Part shown: piece by piece, positions 1-9,043 of the stretch
Layout of the letters: every line of letters starts with the position of its first letter
How positions within the stretch are numbered: the stretch's first letter is position 1
Assembly: GCF_002266435.3 (NCBI RefSeq)
Contig: NZ_CP029426.2
Coordinates: 6,168,001 to 6,232,000, forward strand
DNA length: 64,000 nt
Direction of reading: 5' to 3'
Origin: Bradyrhizobium amphicarpaeae
GTDB taxonomy: Bacteria; Pseudomonadota; Alphaproteobacteria; Rhizobiales; Xanthobacteraceae
The notes under the pieces: model-generated
What the model was told of the DNA's origin: nothing
What the model saw: only the letters and a program-made list of their open reading frames with translations
Database searches by the model: none
Made by a program: the position numbers and the translations under genes

Positions 1-346
1 GGTGGCCGGCGGATTGATGCAGCCGGTCGACGTTCTGGGTCAGCAGCATCCCGCACCGGCCGCCCGCCTCGAGCCTGGCCAGCGCGTGATGCGCATCGTT
101 CGGGCGAGCCTGGCCGAACCGCCGCCAGCCGATCAGGCTGCGCGCCCAATAGCGGCGGCGCGTCTGCTCCTCGGACATGAAGGCCTGGAAATTGACCGGC
201 TGGGTCCGTTTCCAGTTGCCGTTGCTGTCGCGATAATCGGGAATGCCCGAATTGGTGCTGCAGCCGGCGCCGGTCAGCACGAACAGACGCTGGTGCCGGG
301 CGACGAATTCCTGGAGCGGATGGTTTGGCAGCGGAGCATTGGTCAT
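1..346 (-). CDS. Sir2-family NAD-dependent protein deacylase (5' part only, runs off the window start)
   Basis: The N-terminal 115 codons of a sirtuin are visible, and the rest lies beyond base 1. Sirtuins remove acyl groups from protein lysines using NAD+. Visible motifs are the Rossmann NAD-binding signature GAGCSTNSGIPDYRD at about residues 26-40, and TQNVDRLHQSAG near the truncated end, which is the NAD ribose/acyl-lysine site preceding the catalytic His. The ATG at 346 was chosen because it opens the frame just ahead of the motif. It follows the LuxR-type gene by 38 bases on the same strand, so co-transcription is likely. Family assignment is firm; substrate and class are not. Confidence 0.93.
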   Translation of the reverse strand, partial: MTNAPLPNHPLQEFVARHQRLFVLTGAGCSTNSGIPDYRDSNGNWKRTQPVNFQAFMSEEQTRRRYWARSLIGWRRFGQARPNDAHHALARLEAGGRCGMLLTQNVDRLHQSAGH

Positions 347-384
347 GGCGCATGATGTAGTTCGCGCCTGCCCGCTTTGCCAGA

Positions 385-1533
385 TCACGCCCGTTCCGGC
401 GGCTCGAAGCCGGCGATCAGCTTGACGAGCTCGCTCTGCCGTGCGGTGCCGGTCTTGCGGAAGACGTTGTGCAGATGCGTCTTGACGGTTGCCTGGGTCA
501 GCCCGAGCAGGTCGGCCAGGGCCTTCACCCCGCTCGCCTTCATGATGGCGTCGATCACGCGGATTTCGCTGGCCGTGAGCTTGTAGAGCTTTGCAAGCGC
601 CTCCAGCGGCGGCGGACTTGCCGGCGAGGACTTGCGAACGAAGACCGCGGCAACGGCGGAATGCAGCGCGCCGGTGCGCTGCCGGTCGCCGGAGGTCAGC
701 GGCAGCACATCGCCAAACCAGTGGCCCGACAGCGCGGCCGAGAGCGAAATCGGACCACCACCCCCGACCGTCGCGCTGCCACTCTCGACAGTCGCGAGCG
801 CGTCGCGGAGTGCCCGCTGCGCCTCGGACGCGACTGCAGCCAAATTTCCGTTTCGCTCGGTCAGCAGCGAGGCCTCGTCCAGCATGGCGCGCCCCGGCGC
901 ATTGGTGAAGACCAGGCGCCCGTTCGGGCCGACCAGGAAGACGGCAGCCGTGACGTTGTCGAGGGTCTGTGTCAGCACCGCCTGAGTCGCCCTGCTCTGA
1001 TCGAACAACCGCCCGATTGAGACGGCGCGCTGGAAATGCGGGACGATCAGCGCAAGCCGTCGGCGATCCTCGGCATCGGCGAGCCCGTGCTCCTCATGCA
1101 TGCGGACAGCCAGGATCGAAGAGCGCATTGCACTCTTCTCGAGGTTCGTGGCGAGAGCATCGATGAGGCCCTGCGGCCTCATCCACTCCTTGTAAAAACG
1201 AGTCTCGACCATTTCGTCGAAGGGGACGAGATCGGTAGATGCGCAGACGATGCCGGCCTCGACGAACGAAGCGGCCGGAAAACAGGGATTGAGGGGAAGA
1301 TACTTACCGAAATAGAGCTTCGTGTACTGCGGCTCTTCGTTGAAGCTATACAGCACGGCCGATTGCTGGGTAGCCGCATCGTGCCAGAACAGGATGCCGG
1401 AGGAACCGCCGACGAACAGGCAAGCCTGTTCCAGGGCACGCGGCCACAAGGTCGGATCGAGCGCAGCGTCGTAAACGAGTCCGATCAGCTCCGATAGCAG
1501 AGCAGATTCAGAGGTCACGGCCAACTTCATCAT
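385..1533 (-). CDS. LuxR-family transcriptional regulator with a central PAS-like region
   Basis: A protein of about 382 residues. The C-terminal 65 residues are a LuxR/GerE helix-turn-helix (LTASEIRVIDAIMKASGVKA, then TQATVKTHLHNVFRKTG). Residues about 185-230 look like a PAS fold (AAVFLVGPNGRLVFTNAPGR). The N-terminal half resembles the uncharacterised sensory halves of bradyrhizobial LuxR proteins. There is no receiver domain, so it is probably ligand- or redox-sensing rather than phosphorylated. The frame can be extended to a TTG at 1542, but the ATG at 1533 (or the adjacent one at 1530) is more likely. No clear Shine-Dalgarno is visible. The sirtuin gene lies directly downstream and could be its target or partner. 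Confidence 0.85.
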   Translation of the reverse strand: MMKLAVTSESALLSELIGLVYDAALDPTLWPRALEQACLFVGGSSGILFWHDAATQQSAVLYSFNEEPQYTKLYFGKYLPLNPCFPAASFVEAGIVCASTDLVPFDEMVETRFYKEWMRPQGLIDALATNLEKSAMRSSILAVRMHEEHGLADAEDRRRLALIVPHFQRAVSIGRLFDQSRATQAVLTQTLDNVTAAVFLVGPNGRLVFTNAPGRAMLDEASLLTERNGNLAAVASEAQRALRDALATVESGSATVGGGGPISLSAALSGHWFGDVLPLTSGDRQRTGALHSAVAAVFVRKSSPASPPPLEALAKLYKLTASEIRVIDAIMKASGVKALADLLGLTQATVKTHLHNVFRKTGTARQSELVKLIAGFEPPERA

Positions 1534-1649
1534 TGCAAACAAGCATGCAGGGCATTGGCGCCTTCAGTCGTATTCTACCACGGAGTTCGAAGTGACTGTG
1601 CACGAATATTGCGACGCTGCATGCGCGATGAAGCAGTTCCATCCGCCGA

Positions 1650-2276
1650 TCAATGCGTCGCTGACGGAGCAGATTGTTTCGAAGTCACGCCGGGTTTCGT
1701 CGTCGCCTGCTTCTGCGAGACCACGGCCTTGGCCGCCGACGCTTCAGGCGCAGGCGGCGCGACCGGCGCGGACTGACCGACCGACAGAGACACGCCGAAC
1801 AGGCGCCATTGTCCTTCGACCGGTGCAAACAGCAGCTCGAAATTCACCTGCGAGGGCACCGATGGAAAAAATCCTGCCATGTGCAACAGGCCGTTTGGTT
1901 CGATCTGCGGCAGCAGTGACAATTGTGGATCGATGACGGCGACGCCCGAGAGGTCGAGCTTGTCGCCGCGCTGCTTGACAAAAATCTCCGCGAGCCTTGC
2001 TGCGGTGTTGACCTGGAACCCGGGTGCGCCGAGATCGCGCAACACGGTGTAGTTCCCGGTCTTGTTGGCGTGATCGAGTGCGAGCAGCGTCGATCGGATC
2101 AGCATCAGCACGCCGTTGCGGTCGATATTGGCCGGCTTTGTTGCGGCTTGCGGCTGAGACGGCATGGCCGGGTGTGGTTGCGGCGACGTCTGCTGCGCAG
2201 ACGTGGCCACAGCGCCCAGGATCAGGAGGCCGAGAACCGATAGCCCAAGGCCCGCGCTTACCCAACGAAGCGTCAT
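1650..2276 (-). CDS. Secreted or membrane-anchored protein of unknown function, partner of the YadA-like adhesin
   Basis: A 208-residue protein with an N-terminal hydrophobic segment (about residues 7-28, ending near ATSAQ) that acts as signal peptide or anchor. A Pro/Gln-rich linker follows, then a compact domain (about residues 55-165) with a repeated pattern around TAARLAEIFVKQR and FELLFAPVEGQWRLFGVSL. The tail is rich in Ala, Pro, Lys and Ser. The ATG at 2276 was chosen because AGGAAG, overlapping the stop region of the upstream adhesin gene, sits about 11 bases before it; longer frames run into the adhesin. The 16-base gap to the adhesin implies one transcript. I do not recognise a named family; a role in adhesin export or periplasmic stabilisation is inference. 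Confidence 0.75.
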   Translation of the reverse strand: MTLRWVSAGLGLSVLGLLILGAVATSAQQTSPQPHPAMPSQPQAATKPANIDRNGVLMLIRSTLLALDHANKTGNYTVLRDLGAPGFQVNTAARLAEIFVKQRGDKLDLSGVAVIDPQLSLLPQIEPNGLLHMAGFFPSVPSQVNFELLFAPVEGQWRLFGVSLSVGQSAPVAPPAPEASAAKAVVSQKQATTKPGVTSKQSAPSATH

Positions 2277-2292
2277 TGCAAACGCGTTCTTC

Positions 2293-3600
2293 CTACCACT
2301 GGATCGAGACAGCGCCGCGGCCGCCTGCAACGTTGCGCTCAAGCCCGATGCCGCCGCCGGCATTGGCGATGACGGCGTAGCTCTTGCCGTCATACAGCAG
2401 CGCGGTCGCGCCGAGCGCGAATGCGTTGGCACCCTCGAAATTGCCGTAGCCCGCCGACAGCGCGAATTTGCGGCCGGCCTGCAGCGCCGGCATCGAGCCG
2501 GCGGCGAGGGCCACCGCGGTGCCGCTACGCGCCTCGAGCCGGTTGTCCATCACCTGCGATTGCAGCGAGGTCACCTGCGATTGCAAAGAGGTTATGCTCG
2601 CCGGATTGAAGTTCGACGTCGCGAGATTGCCGGCAGCATCGGTGGTGACGAAGGACACTGGTCCACTCTGCGCCGCAAGGCTTGCGGCGGAGGCAACGCC
2701 GGCCAGGCGATAAGTGTTGCTTGCCGTGCCGATCGCAACCTGGTTGGCAGCCGTCGCCGTCGCGCCGGAGCCGATTGCGGCGGAGTTCGTGAAGCTCGCG
2801 GTAGCGTTGGTCCCGATGGCGATGGCATTGGCACCCCCGCCGGCGGTTGCACCATCGCCGATCGCGACGGCGCTCGCCCCGGTGGCGTGGGAGTTGTTGC
2901 CAGCCGCGAAGGAATTGCTGCCGCTTGCCGTCACCGCGTTTCCCAGGGCGACGGCATTTGTCGTGCTGGCACTCGCGCCGCTTCCAATCGCGGTGGCAGA
3001 TATCCCCGCCGCGGCGCTGCTCACGCCGATCGCGACCGATCTATCGCCACTTGAACTTGCTCCGGTCTGGCCGGCTACGCCATCGCCCCCACCGATAGCA
3101 ACGCTGTACTTTCCGGACGACGTAGCGGCGGTGCCGTCAACACCGGCACCAATTGCGGTGCTCCAATCTGCGAAATCACTTTGGGTGTGGTTGGCGTATG
3201 CGCCGATGCTCGTCACGCCCTGTCCAGCACCGATGGAGTTTGCGCCGGCACTTCTGCCCACTGATGTGCTGGAGGCGGTCGCAGAGGCGCCAGCGCCGAT
3301 CGCCGTCGCCGCCTGGTTGCTTGCGCCCGCATTATCGCCAAGGGCAGTGGCACCGGCTCCAAACGCGGCGGCGCCGTTGCCGACTGCGGTCATTTGGCCT
3401 GGCCCCAACGTTGAGGCGTCACAGTTGCCCAGGAATCCACTCCCATTGGAATAGCAAGTCTGTGCGGCTACCGGAGAGAAGCCCAGCCCAGACACACCCA
3501 ATATCAGGACGATACCCGCGAACCCGGCGCAATGAACAAGCGCGCCGCCAGCGACGGATCCTATCAAATGGAATATCGACTTGATGATCGCAGGAGGCAT
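2293..3600 (-). CDS. YadA-like trimeric autotransporter adhesin (short form)
   Basis: A 435-residue secreted adhesin. The N-terminus has a positively charged start and a hydrophobic signal ending near GFSPVAAQ. Residues about 60-310 are tandem YadA-head repeats of the AIGxxAxA type (for example SVAIGVSSAAAG, ATAIGSGASAS, AVAIGDGATAG), forming a left-handed beta-roll. A very short coiled-coil neck (TSLQSQVTSLQSQVMDNRLE) leads into the roughly 75-residue YadA C-terminal membrane anchor, which ends in Trp as expected for outer-membrane insertion. It lacks the long stalk of pathogen homologues. ATG at 3600 was preferred over the TTG at 3636. The 208-residue exported protein follows within 16 bases. 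Ligand unknown. Confidence 0.9.
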   Translation of the reverse strand: MPPAIIKSIFHLIGSVAGGALVHCAGFAGIVLILGVSGLGFSPVAAQTCYSNGSGFLGNCDASTLGPGQMTAVGNGAAAFGAGATALGDNAGASNQAATAIGAGASATASSTSVGRSAGANSIGAGQGVTSIGAYANHTQSDFADWSTAIGAGVDGTAATSSGKYSVAIGGGDGVAGQTGASSSGDRSVAIGVSSAAAGISATAIGSGASASTTNAVALGNAVTASGSNSFAAGNNSHATGASAVAIGDGATAGGGANAIAIGTNATASFTNSAAIGSGATATAANQVAIGTASNTYRLAGVASAASLAAQSGPVSFVTTDAAGNLATSNFNPASITSLQSQVTSLQSQVMDNRLEARSGTAVALAAGSMPALQAGRKFALSAGYGNFEGANAFALGATALLYDGKSYAVIANAGGGIGLERNVAGGRGAVSIQW

Positions 3601-3765
3601 TTTCGCTCTCACGTCCAGAGACCGGGTCGGTCCCAATCGTTGAGAACGTGGAGCAAAAGATGGAAGCGAGCATCAACCGTAAGGTTGAGTTCGCCTTGGC
3701 GCCTTAGGCTGACAACTCGGTTTTTTTTGGCTGTTGCCGAATTACATCGCGAAGTTTCCCGAGCG

Positions 3766-4170
3766 TCAAATCTTGCTGGGATCGGAGTCGTGCCTGTGCT
3801 TGTGAAGAAACCGGGCAATCTGCCCACGGAGCGCCGCTGTGTCCAACAATGTTCCGACCGACCCGGCGGTGTCGAAGATCTCCCGCTGAAGCGTCATCGG
3901 CAGAGAATTCCATTGCATGATGACCGCCGCGCCGAGGCACCGCAGGACACGCTCCTCCTCCGCCGCGAGGGCTGCGCCGCGCAATCGCTCCGTCTCGCCG
4001 ACGTTGACCGCATCCACGTATTGGTCCGCGAGGACCTGCTCGTTGTCCGCGCGCCATGCAAGGCTATCCTGCAGTCTTTCGAACTTGCTGGTATCGGCCT
4101 CGCCTGACGAATTCTTCGCCAGTACGCCATACGCAGCTGCTTTTGCGCGATACTGCAGGAATTTGAACAT
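3766..4170 (-). CDS. Conserved hypothetical protein, 134 residues
   Basis: A charged, mostly helical soluble protein without signal peptide or membrane segment. The N-terminal half (KFLQYRAKAAAYGVLAKNSS, then SKFERLQDSLAWRADNEQVL) looks like a helical hairpin. The C-terminal half carries a conserved-looking core (MQWNSLPMTLQREIFDTAGS) and ends in a basic tail. Codon use matches the neighbours, and I recall similar uncharacterised proteins in Bradyrhizobiaceae. It is separated from the adhesin by 165 bases and diverges from the DUF1488 gene. No function can be assigned. Confidence 0.7.
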   Translation of the reverse strand: MFKFLQYRAKAAAYGVLAKNSSGEADTSKFERLQDSLAWRADNEQVLADQYVDAVNVGETERLRGAALAAEEERVLRCLGAAVIMQWNSLPMTLQREIFDTAGSVGTLLDTAALRGQIARFLHKHRHDSDPSKI

Positions 4171-4550
4171 GCCGCCTCGTTTCGTTGAAAGTCTCGGCGT
4201 ATTTCAGCCAGCCGGCCAGGCCGGCATCGGGACACTCGGAAAAACCACTGGAGCGTCGAACGTGGACGCGAAACAGCTCTTCAAGGATCAGCTTTTGCGG
4301 CTTGTCGGACGACTATCACTCCGCCTCTTGGTCGCGGCGGGAGCGCAAATGCTCTCAGTCACCGATAACGGCCGAGGGCGGGCGGTGATGGGCGATAGAT
4401 AGTCACCTTTCGCCGAATAGCGAGGCTTGCGACGAACTATTCGTCGCGATGGGAACCGCAACGGGTTGTAACCCTGTCGTCAAAGCATCATTTGAGTCAA
4501 AACAGCATTGAAAGAAGCGCAAGGCACCTGCAACCTGATCGGCTCGAACC
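4171..4550. other. Divergent intergenic region
   Basis: 380 bases between two outward-reading small genes. The first 230 bases hold no open frame I believe in. The only marked structure is the perfect palindrome at 4429-4447, listed separately. Base composition falls toward 4500, consistent with promoters here. Confidence 0.5.
4429..4447. promoter_or_regulatory. Perfect palindrome, candidate operator or hairpin
   Basis: GCGACGAA, three bases, then TTCGTCGC: an exact 8-base inverted repeat 104 bases before the DUF1488 start. There is no T-run on either side, so it is not an intrinsic terminator. A dimeric repressor site is possible; this is inference from symmetry only. Confidence 0.35.
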
Positions 4551-4811
4551 ATGATCGATTTTCCAAATCACAACCGCTCATATGACCGGACGCGACGTGC
4601 GGTGCGGTTCTGGGGTCACGACAGCACCATCGAAGCCTCATTCTTCATCGACGAAGGCGCGTTGAAGCAGATTCAACCGGGCGCGCACGCGACCGAATCG
4701 GGATTCCTGAACGCGTTCGATTGCAATCGCGACTTGATATGTGCCACGGCGGCCAGGAAGTATGTCCGCGGCAGCAGGGGCTCCTACGATCTGCTCGCAG
4801 GAGACTTCTGA
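4551..4811 (+). CDS. DUF1488 family protein
   Basis: An 86-residue soluble protein matching the DUF1488 pattern: a start like IDFPNHNRSYDRTRRAVRFW, a central VRFWGHDSTIEASFF strand region, and a late RKYVRGSRGSYDLLAGDF end typical of rhizobial members. The family is small, widespread in proteobacteria and of unknown function. The ATG at 4551 is the natural start because family members begin at this residue. It stands alone between divergent and convergent neighbours. Confidence 0.85.
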   Translation: MIDFPNHNRSYDRTRRAVRFWGHDSTIEASFFIDEGALKQIQPGAHATESGFLNAFDCNRDLICATAARKYVRGSRGSYDLLAGDF

Positions 4812-4853
4812 AGCGGTCGATGAGTTCGTGATTTCGTCCGCAAACCCACGTGT

Positions 4854-5690
4854 CTAGCTCGCCCAATTATCCCGAAATTCGGGAAACAGCGTCAGGCCTC
4901 CGCAGGCATAGAGGGTCTGCCCCGTGATGTAGCTCGCATCGTCGGAGGCGAGGAAGGCGAACACGGCGGCGATCTCTTCTGGAGTGCCGACGCGGCCCAG
5001 CGGAATATGGCTGGTGACTTCGCCGCGCTTCTTGGGATCGTCCCGCCAGGCCTCGTTGATCGGCGTGTCGATCGCGCCCGGGCCAACCGCATTGACGCGA
5101 ATGCCGCGGCCGGCGAATTCGAGCGCCAGCGTGCGCGTCAGATTGGCCATGCCGCCCTTGCTGATCGAATAAGCGAGATAGCCCGGCTTCGGGATGATCT
5201 GGTGGACGCTGGAGCAGTTGATGATGGAGCCCCCTCCCCCGCGCGCCACGAAATGCGCCAGCGCTTTCTGCGCGCAGAGCACGGCGCCGGTGAGATTGAC
5301 GTCGATGATGTTGCGATAGGTTTCGACATCGAGCGCCTCGCTCGGCGATTCCTTCTGGAAGCCGGCGTTGTTGACCAGGCAATCGAGACGTTTCCAGCGC
5401 GAAAGGATCGCCTCGAACATCGCGGCAATCGCATGCTCATTGCCGACATCGGCCTTGACGATGAAATGATCGGGCTCGCCGTGGCCGCGATCGCTCGAAG
5501 CTGCCCGCGCCAGCGCGAGCGTCTCATCCGCCCGGTCCTCGTTCTGGAAATAATTGACGGCGACCGTGGCACCTTCCTGGGCGAGCCGGACGGCGACGGC
5601 GCGTCCGATGCCTTGCGAGGCGCCCGTCACCAGCGCGTATTGGCCGACGAGGCGCGAATGAAAGGAAGTCGAGCGATCGGTTTGCGGCAT
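4854..5690 (-). CDS. SDR-family NAD(P)-dependent oxidoreductase (glucose 1-dehydrogenase-like)
   Basis: A 278-residue classical short-chain dehydrogenase. It shows the cofactor motif TGASQGIG (residues about 20-27), NNAG, the catalytic Ser in INCSS, and YSISK for the Tyr-Lys pair. RVNAVGPGAIDTPIN and the C-terminal YITGQTLYACGGLTLFP fit the glucose/ribitol dehydrogenase subgroup. The Asn at the first position after the second strand (AVNYFQNEDRAD) suggests NADP use, but this is weak. GGAGAG four bases before ATG 5690 supports the start. It is monocistronic and diverges from dctA. The true substrate cannot be told from sequence. Confidence 0.88.
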   Translation of the reverse strand: MPQTDRSTSFHSRLVGQYALVTGASQGIGRAVAVRLAQEGATVAVNYFQNEDRADETLALARAASSDRGHGEPDHFIVKADVGNEHAIAAMFEAILSRWKRLDCLVNNAGFQKESPSEALDVETYRNIIDVNLTGAVLCAQKALAHFVARGGGGSIINCSSVHQIIPKPGYLAYSISKGGMANLTRTLALEFAGRGIRVNAVGPGAIDTPINEAWRDDPKKRGEVTSHIPLGRVGTPEEIAAVFAFLASDDASYITGQTLYACGGLTLFPEFRDNWAS

Positions 5691-5910
5691 GGTTCTCTCC
5701 AGGAGGGATGTCTCATCATCGACCGAGGGCGCCCCTTTGTTCCATCACATCGGCGCGCGGCGGTCGACATGTCCCCCAGTTGCGGTGCAGCGACCGATCT
5801 TCGTGCAAACAGACAAAAAAGTGATTGTCGCTTCTACGGCGGCCATCACATGATGCAAGGCATATTCAGACTCGAAATCACGCAAAATCAATGCGTTCCG
5901 GGGCCACTCC

Positions 5911-7245
5911 ATGACACAGATCGCGATCCAGCCAGCCATCCATCCCCGGCACCAGCCCTGGTACAAGATCCTCTACGTCCAGGTGTTGATCGCAATCGCG
6001 CTCGGCGTGCTGATCGGCTATTTCTATCCCGATCTCGGCAAGGCCTTGAAGCCGCTTGGCGACGGCTTCATCGCGCTGATCAAGATGATGATCGCGCCTG
6101 TCATCTTCTGCACCGTGGTGCACGGCATCTCCTCGATGGGCGACCTCAAGCGCGTCGGCCGGGTCGGTTTGAAGTCACTGATCTATTTCGAGACTGTCTC
6201 GACCGTCGCGCTCGCCATCGGCCTGCTGGTCGGCGAGGTGCTGCAGCCCGGGCACGGCTTCAACATCGATCCCGCCACGATCGATCCGAAATCGGTGGCG
6301 TCATACGTCACCAAGGCCCACGAAGACGGCATCGTCGCCCATCTGTTGGGGATCATTCCCGACAGCTATGTCGGCGCGATCGCGCGCGGCGACCTGTTGC
6401 AGGTGTTGCTGGTCTCGATCCTCTCAGGCTTCGCCATCGCCTTTCTCGGCAAGGCCGGCGAGCCCATCGCGGAGGCGATCGACAAGGCCGCCAAGATGTT
6501 CTTCGGCATCATCCGCATCATCGTGCGCGTCGCGCCGATCGGCGCCTTCGGCGCGATGGCGTTCACCGTCGGCGCCTACGGCCTCGGCTCGCTGCTCAAT
6601 CTCGCCGCCCTGATCGGCACGTTCTATCTGACCAGCATCCTGTTCGTGGTCGTGGTGCTGGGTGCGATCGCGCGGCTCGCCGGCTTCTCGATCCTGCGCT
6701 TCATCGCCTACATCAAGGACGAGCTGCTGATCGTGCTCGGCACGTCGTCCTCGGAGACGGTGCTGCCGCAGATGATCCAGAAGATGGAGCATCTCGGCGC
6801 CTCGCGCTCCGTGGTCGGCCTCGTCATCCCGACCGGCTACAGCTTCAACCTCGACGGCACCAACATCTACATGACGCTGGCGACTCTGTTTTTGGCGCAG
6901 GCGACCAACACCCATCTGACCATCTGGCAGGAGCTCGGCATTCTGGGCATTGCCATGATCACCTCGAAGGGTGCCTCCGGCGTGACCGGGGCCGGCTTCA
7001 TCACGCTCGCCGCGACGCTGTCGATCGTGCCCGACATTCCGATCCAGTCGATCGCGATCCTGGTCGGCATCGACAAATTCATGAGCGAATGCCGCGCGCT
7101 GACCAATCTGATCGGCAACGGCGTCGCCTGCGTCGTCATCAGCATCTCCGAGGGCGAGCTCGATCGCAATGCGCTGCACGAGACCATGGCCCATCCGCTG
7201 GAGATGGGCGAGGCGCTGGAGCCGGGCGGGAGTGCCGCATCCTAG
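5911..7245 (+). CDS. dctA: C4-dicarboxylate/proton symporter DctA
   Basis: A 444-residue inner-membrane carrier of the DAACS (glutamate transporter) family that imports succinate, fumarate and malate. The family serine-rich re-entrant loop is present as [12 protein letters not shown] (about residue 280), followed by the substrate/cation-site helix [13 protein letters not shown] and the late [14 protein letters not shown] loop. Length is normal for DctA (430-450). In rhizobia DctA feeds bacteroids and is usually driven by DctB/DctD with sigma-54, but the DctBD genes are not here and I found no convincing -24/-12 site upstream. A strong terminator follows. Confidence 0.95.
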   Translation: MTQIAIQPAIHPRHQPWYKILYVQVLIAIALGVLIGYFYPDLGKALKPLGDGFIALIKMMIAPVIFCTVVHGISSMGDLKRVGRVGLKSLIYFETVSTVALAIGLLVGEVLQPGHGFNIDPATIDPKSVASYVTKAHEDGIVAHLLGIIPDSYVGAIARGDLLQVLLVSILSGFAIAFLGKAGEPIAEAIDKAAKMFFGIIRIIVRVAPIGAFGAMAFTVGAYGLGSLLNLAALIGTFYLTSILFVVVVLGAIARLAGFSILRFIAYIKDELLIVLGTSSSETVLPQMIQKMEHLGASRSVVGLVIPTGYSFNLDGTNIYMTLATLFLAQATNTHLTIWQELGILGIAMITSKGASGVTGAGFITLAATLSIVPDIPIQSIAILVGIDKFMSECRALTNLIGNGVACVVISISEGELDRNALHETMAHPLEMGEALEPGGSAAS

Positions 7246-7363
7246 GTTGCAAACGAGCCGGCTCCACGCGATTCCGATGCGGTAGTTTCCCGGAATGGCC
7301 AAATGCCGCGGAACGCGTCACAACGATCGCGTTGAGATCACGGATTGATACTCATTTTTTCCA

Positions 7364-7396
7364 CCCGACGCGCTGGGGGCAGGGCGTCGGGTTTTT
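7364..7396 (+). terminator. Rho-independent terminator after dctA
   Basis: CCCGACGC pairs with GCGTCGGG across a 12-base loop, followed directly by TTTTT. It lies 119 bases past the dctA stop and reads correctly on the plus strand; the minus-strand ABC-F gene would see an A-run instead. Confidence 0.85.
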
Positions 7397-7429
7397 GAAA
7401 ATCACTGCCGTCAGGGCCGCCGGGCGGGA

Positions 7430-9043
7430 TCAGAGGATCCCGCCATGGGTACTCCGCAACTTGGCGGCAAGATCGATCCTCCGCGTCATCCCGATCGCCT
7501 GCAGGAACGCTTCGTCATGACTGACGACGAGCAGCGCGCCGTCATAGGCCCGCAAGCCCGCCTCGACCGCTTCGATGGACTCGATATCGAGATGATTGGT
7601 CGGCTCGTCCAGGATCAGCAGCGAAGGCGGCGATGCTCCACCCAACACGCAGGCAAGGCCCGCGCGGAACATCTGCCCGCCACTCAGGCTTCCCGCGATT
7701 TGCAAGGCCGCATCGGCGCGAAACATGAACCGCGCCAGCGCGGCATGGCACTCGTTCGCACCCGCCTGCGGGTTGAGGCGCTGAAAATTTCCCAGAATGG
7801 TGAGCGCGGGATCGAGCAGGCTGACCTTCTGGTCGAACAGCGCGAAATCCGGCCTGACCCGCACGTTGCCCGATAGCGGGCGCAGTTCGCCCGAGATCAG
7901 TTTCAGCAGCGTCGTCTTGCCGGAGCCATTGGGTCCGACCAGCGCGATGCGCTCCGGCCCGACGACGGCGAATGAGATGTCGCGCAGGACCGGTTGCTCC
8001 GGCCGATAGCCGGCGCTGACGCCGTCGAGCCAAACCACCTCCCTGCCCGCCGGCAAGCCGGTCGCGGGCAGCTTGACCGAGAGCGGCTGCAGAATTTCGA
8101 CGCGCCGGCGCGCCACGTCGACGGCTTGAAGCGCCTCAGCACGCTGCCGCTCGGCGACCTGTGCATTCCTGCCGCCGCTATCCTCGCTGCGATCCTTGCG
8201 CGCTCCGGCCAGGATCCGCGGCATGTCGCCCCTGGCGCTCTTCTTCCTGCCGCCGCTGTCCTTGCGCGCTTTTCTCTCCGCGGCTTGCTGCGCCTTCCCG
8301 TCGATCTCGGACAGCCGCCTCTCGGCATGAGCAAGGTCGTGCCTGACGGCAGCGAGTTCGACGGCCTTCTGTTCGCGAAACCTGCTCCAATTGCCGCCGT
8401 ATCGTCTGGCTCCAAGCGACGTCAGCTCGACGATCGCATCCATCGCGTCGAGCAGGTTCCGATCGTGGCTGACGACGATCGCGCCGCCGCGCCAGGCCGC
8501 AAGGAGATCGATCACGGCCTGGCGGCCGGCGCGGTCCAGGTTGTTGGTGGGCTCGTCCAGCAACAGGAAGTCGGGACCGGCAAAGACCAGCGCGGCGAGA
8601 CGAACCCGCGTGATCTGCCCGCCGGACAGACACGACAGCTCCGTATCGGAAGACGGATCGAATCCGAGTTGCGCGAGGGCAGTCTCCAGCCGCCCCTCGA
8701 GCGTCCAATCGATCGAGGCGATGTCGTCGGCCGAGGCGTCGCCGCGCTCGGCGCGGCGCAGCAGCTCGAGCGCCGGCCGCACGCCGAACAGATCGGCCAC
8801 GGTCGCGCCCGCGGGCAATTGCACGTCCTGGCGCAGCAGGCCGATGCTGCCATTGATCAGAACGCGTCCGGACTGCGGAAGCTGATCGCCCGCAATCGAC
8901 GCCAGCAGCGTCGTCTTCCCGATGCCGTTGCGGCCGACGAGACCGGTTCGCTCGGCCGCGAATGTCAGATCGATGTCGGAGAGAAGAGAACGGCCGTCAG
9001 GCGTGGACAGCGAGAGGTTCGACAGGATGACTGAAGCAGGCAT
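7430..9043 (-). CDS. ABC-F family ATPase (ribosome-associated, duplicated ABC domains)
   Basis: A 537-residue soluble protein with two ABC cassettes and no membrane part. Domain 1: GRNGIGKTT Walker A, LSGGQ signature, LLLDEPTNNLD. Domain 2: GPNGSGKTT, LSGGQ, LILDEPTNHLD. A Lys/Arg/Ala-rich charged linker (about residues 235-325) separates them, as in ABC-F translation factors that act at the ribosomal E site. The ATG at 9043 is preceded by GGGGAA. Members include EttA, Uup and antibiotic-resistance proteins; the long basic linker and divergent signature do not let me pick one. It diverges from the TPR gene. Confidence 0.9.
   Translation of the reverse strand: MPASVILSNLSLSTPDGRSLLSDIDLTFAAERTGLVGRNGIGKTTLLASIAGDQLPQSGRVLINGSIGLLRQDVQLPAGATVADLFGVRPALELLRRAERGDASADDIASIDWTLEGRLETALAQLGFDPSSDTELSCLSGGQITRVRLAALVFAGPDFLLLDEPTNNLDRAGRQAVIDLLAAWRGGAIVVSHDRNLLDAMDAIVELTSLGARRYGGNWSRFREQKAVELAAVRHDLAHAERRLSEIDGKAQQAAERKARKDSGGRKKSARGDMPRILAGARKDRSEDSGGRNAQVAERQRAEALQAVDVARRRVEILQPLSVKLPATGLPAGREVVWLDGVSAGYRPEQPVLRDISFAVVGPERIALVGPNGSGKTTLLKLISGELRPLSGNVRVRPDFALFDQKVSLLDPALTILGNFQRLNPQAGANECHAALARFMFRADAALQIAGSLSGGQMFRAGLACVLGGASPPSLLILDEPTNHLDIESIEAVEAGLRAYDGALLVVSHDEAFLQAIGMTRRIDLAAKLRSTHGGIL

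Noticed and set aside
2593..3450. Periodic repeats as a CRISPR-like or tandem array
   Set aside because: The periodicity is protein-level: AIG-type beta-roll repeats of the YadA-like head, with degenerate codons.
3720..3728. Eight-T run as a terminator
   Set aside because: No stable stem directly precedes it on the plus strand, and no plus-strand gene ends here; on the minus strand it is an A-run.
5700..5910. Sigma-54 (-24/-12) promoter for dctA
   Set aside because: The best GGC...TGC pairs near 5839-5856 have the wrong spacing by two bases, and no DctD-like dyad was seen.
5007..7520. Very long open frame (over 800 codons) on the plus strand across the SDR and dctA genes
   Set aside because: It is a frame shadow of high-GC coding DNA: composition is Arg/Asp/Gln-rich nonsense, and both SDR and DctA motifs are read in other frames.
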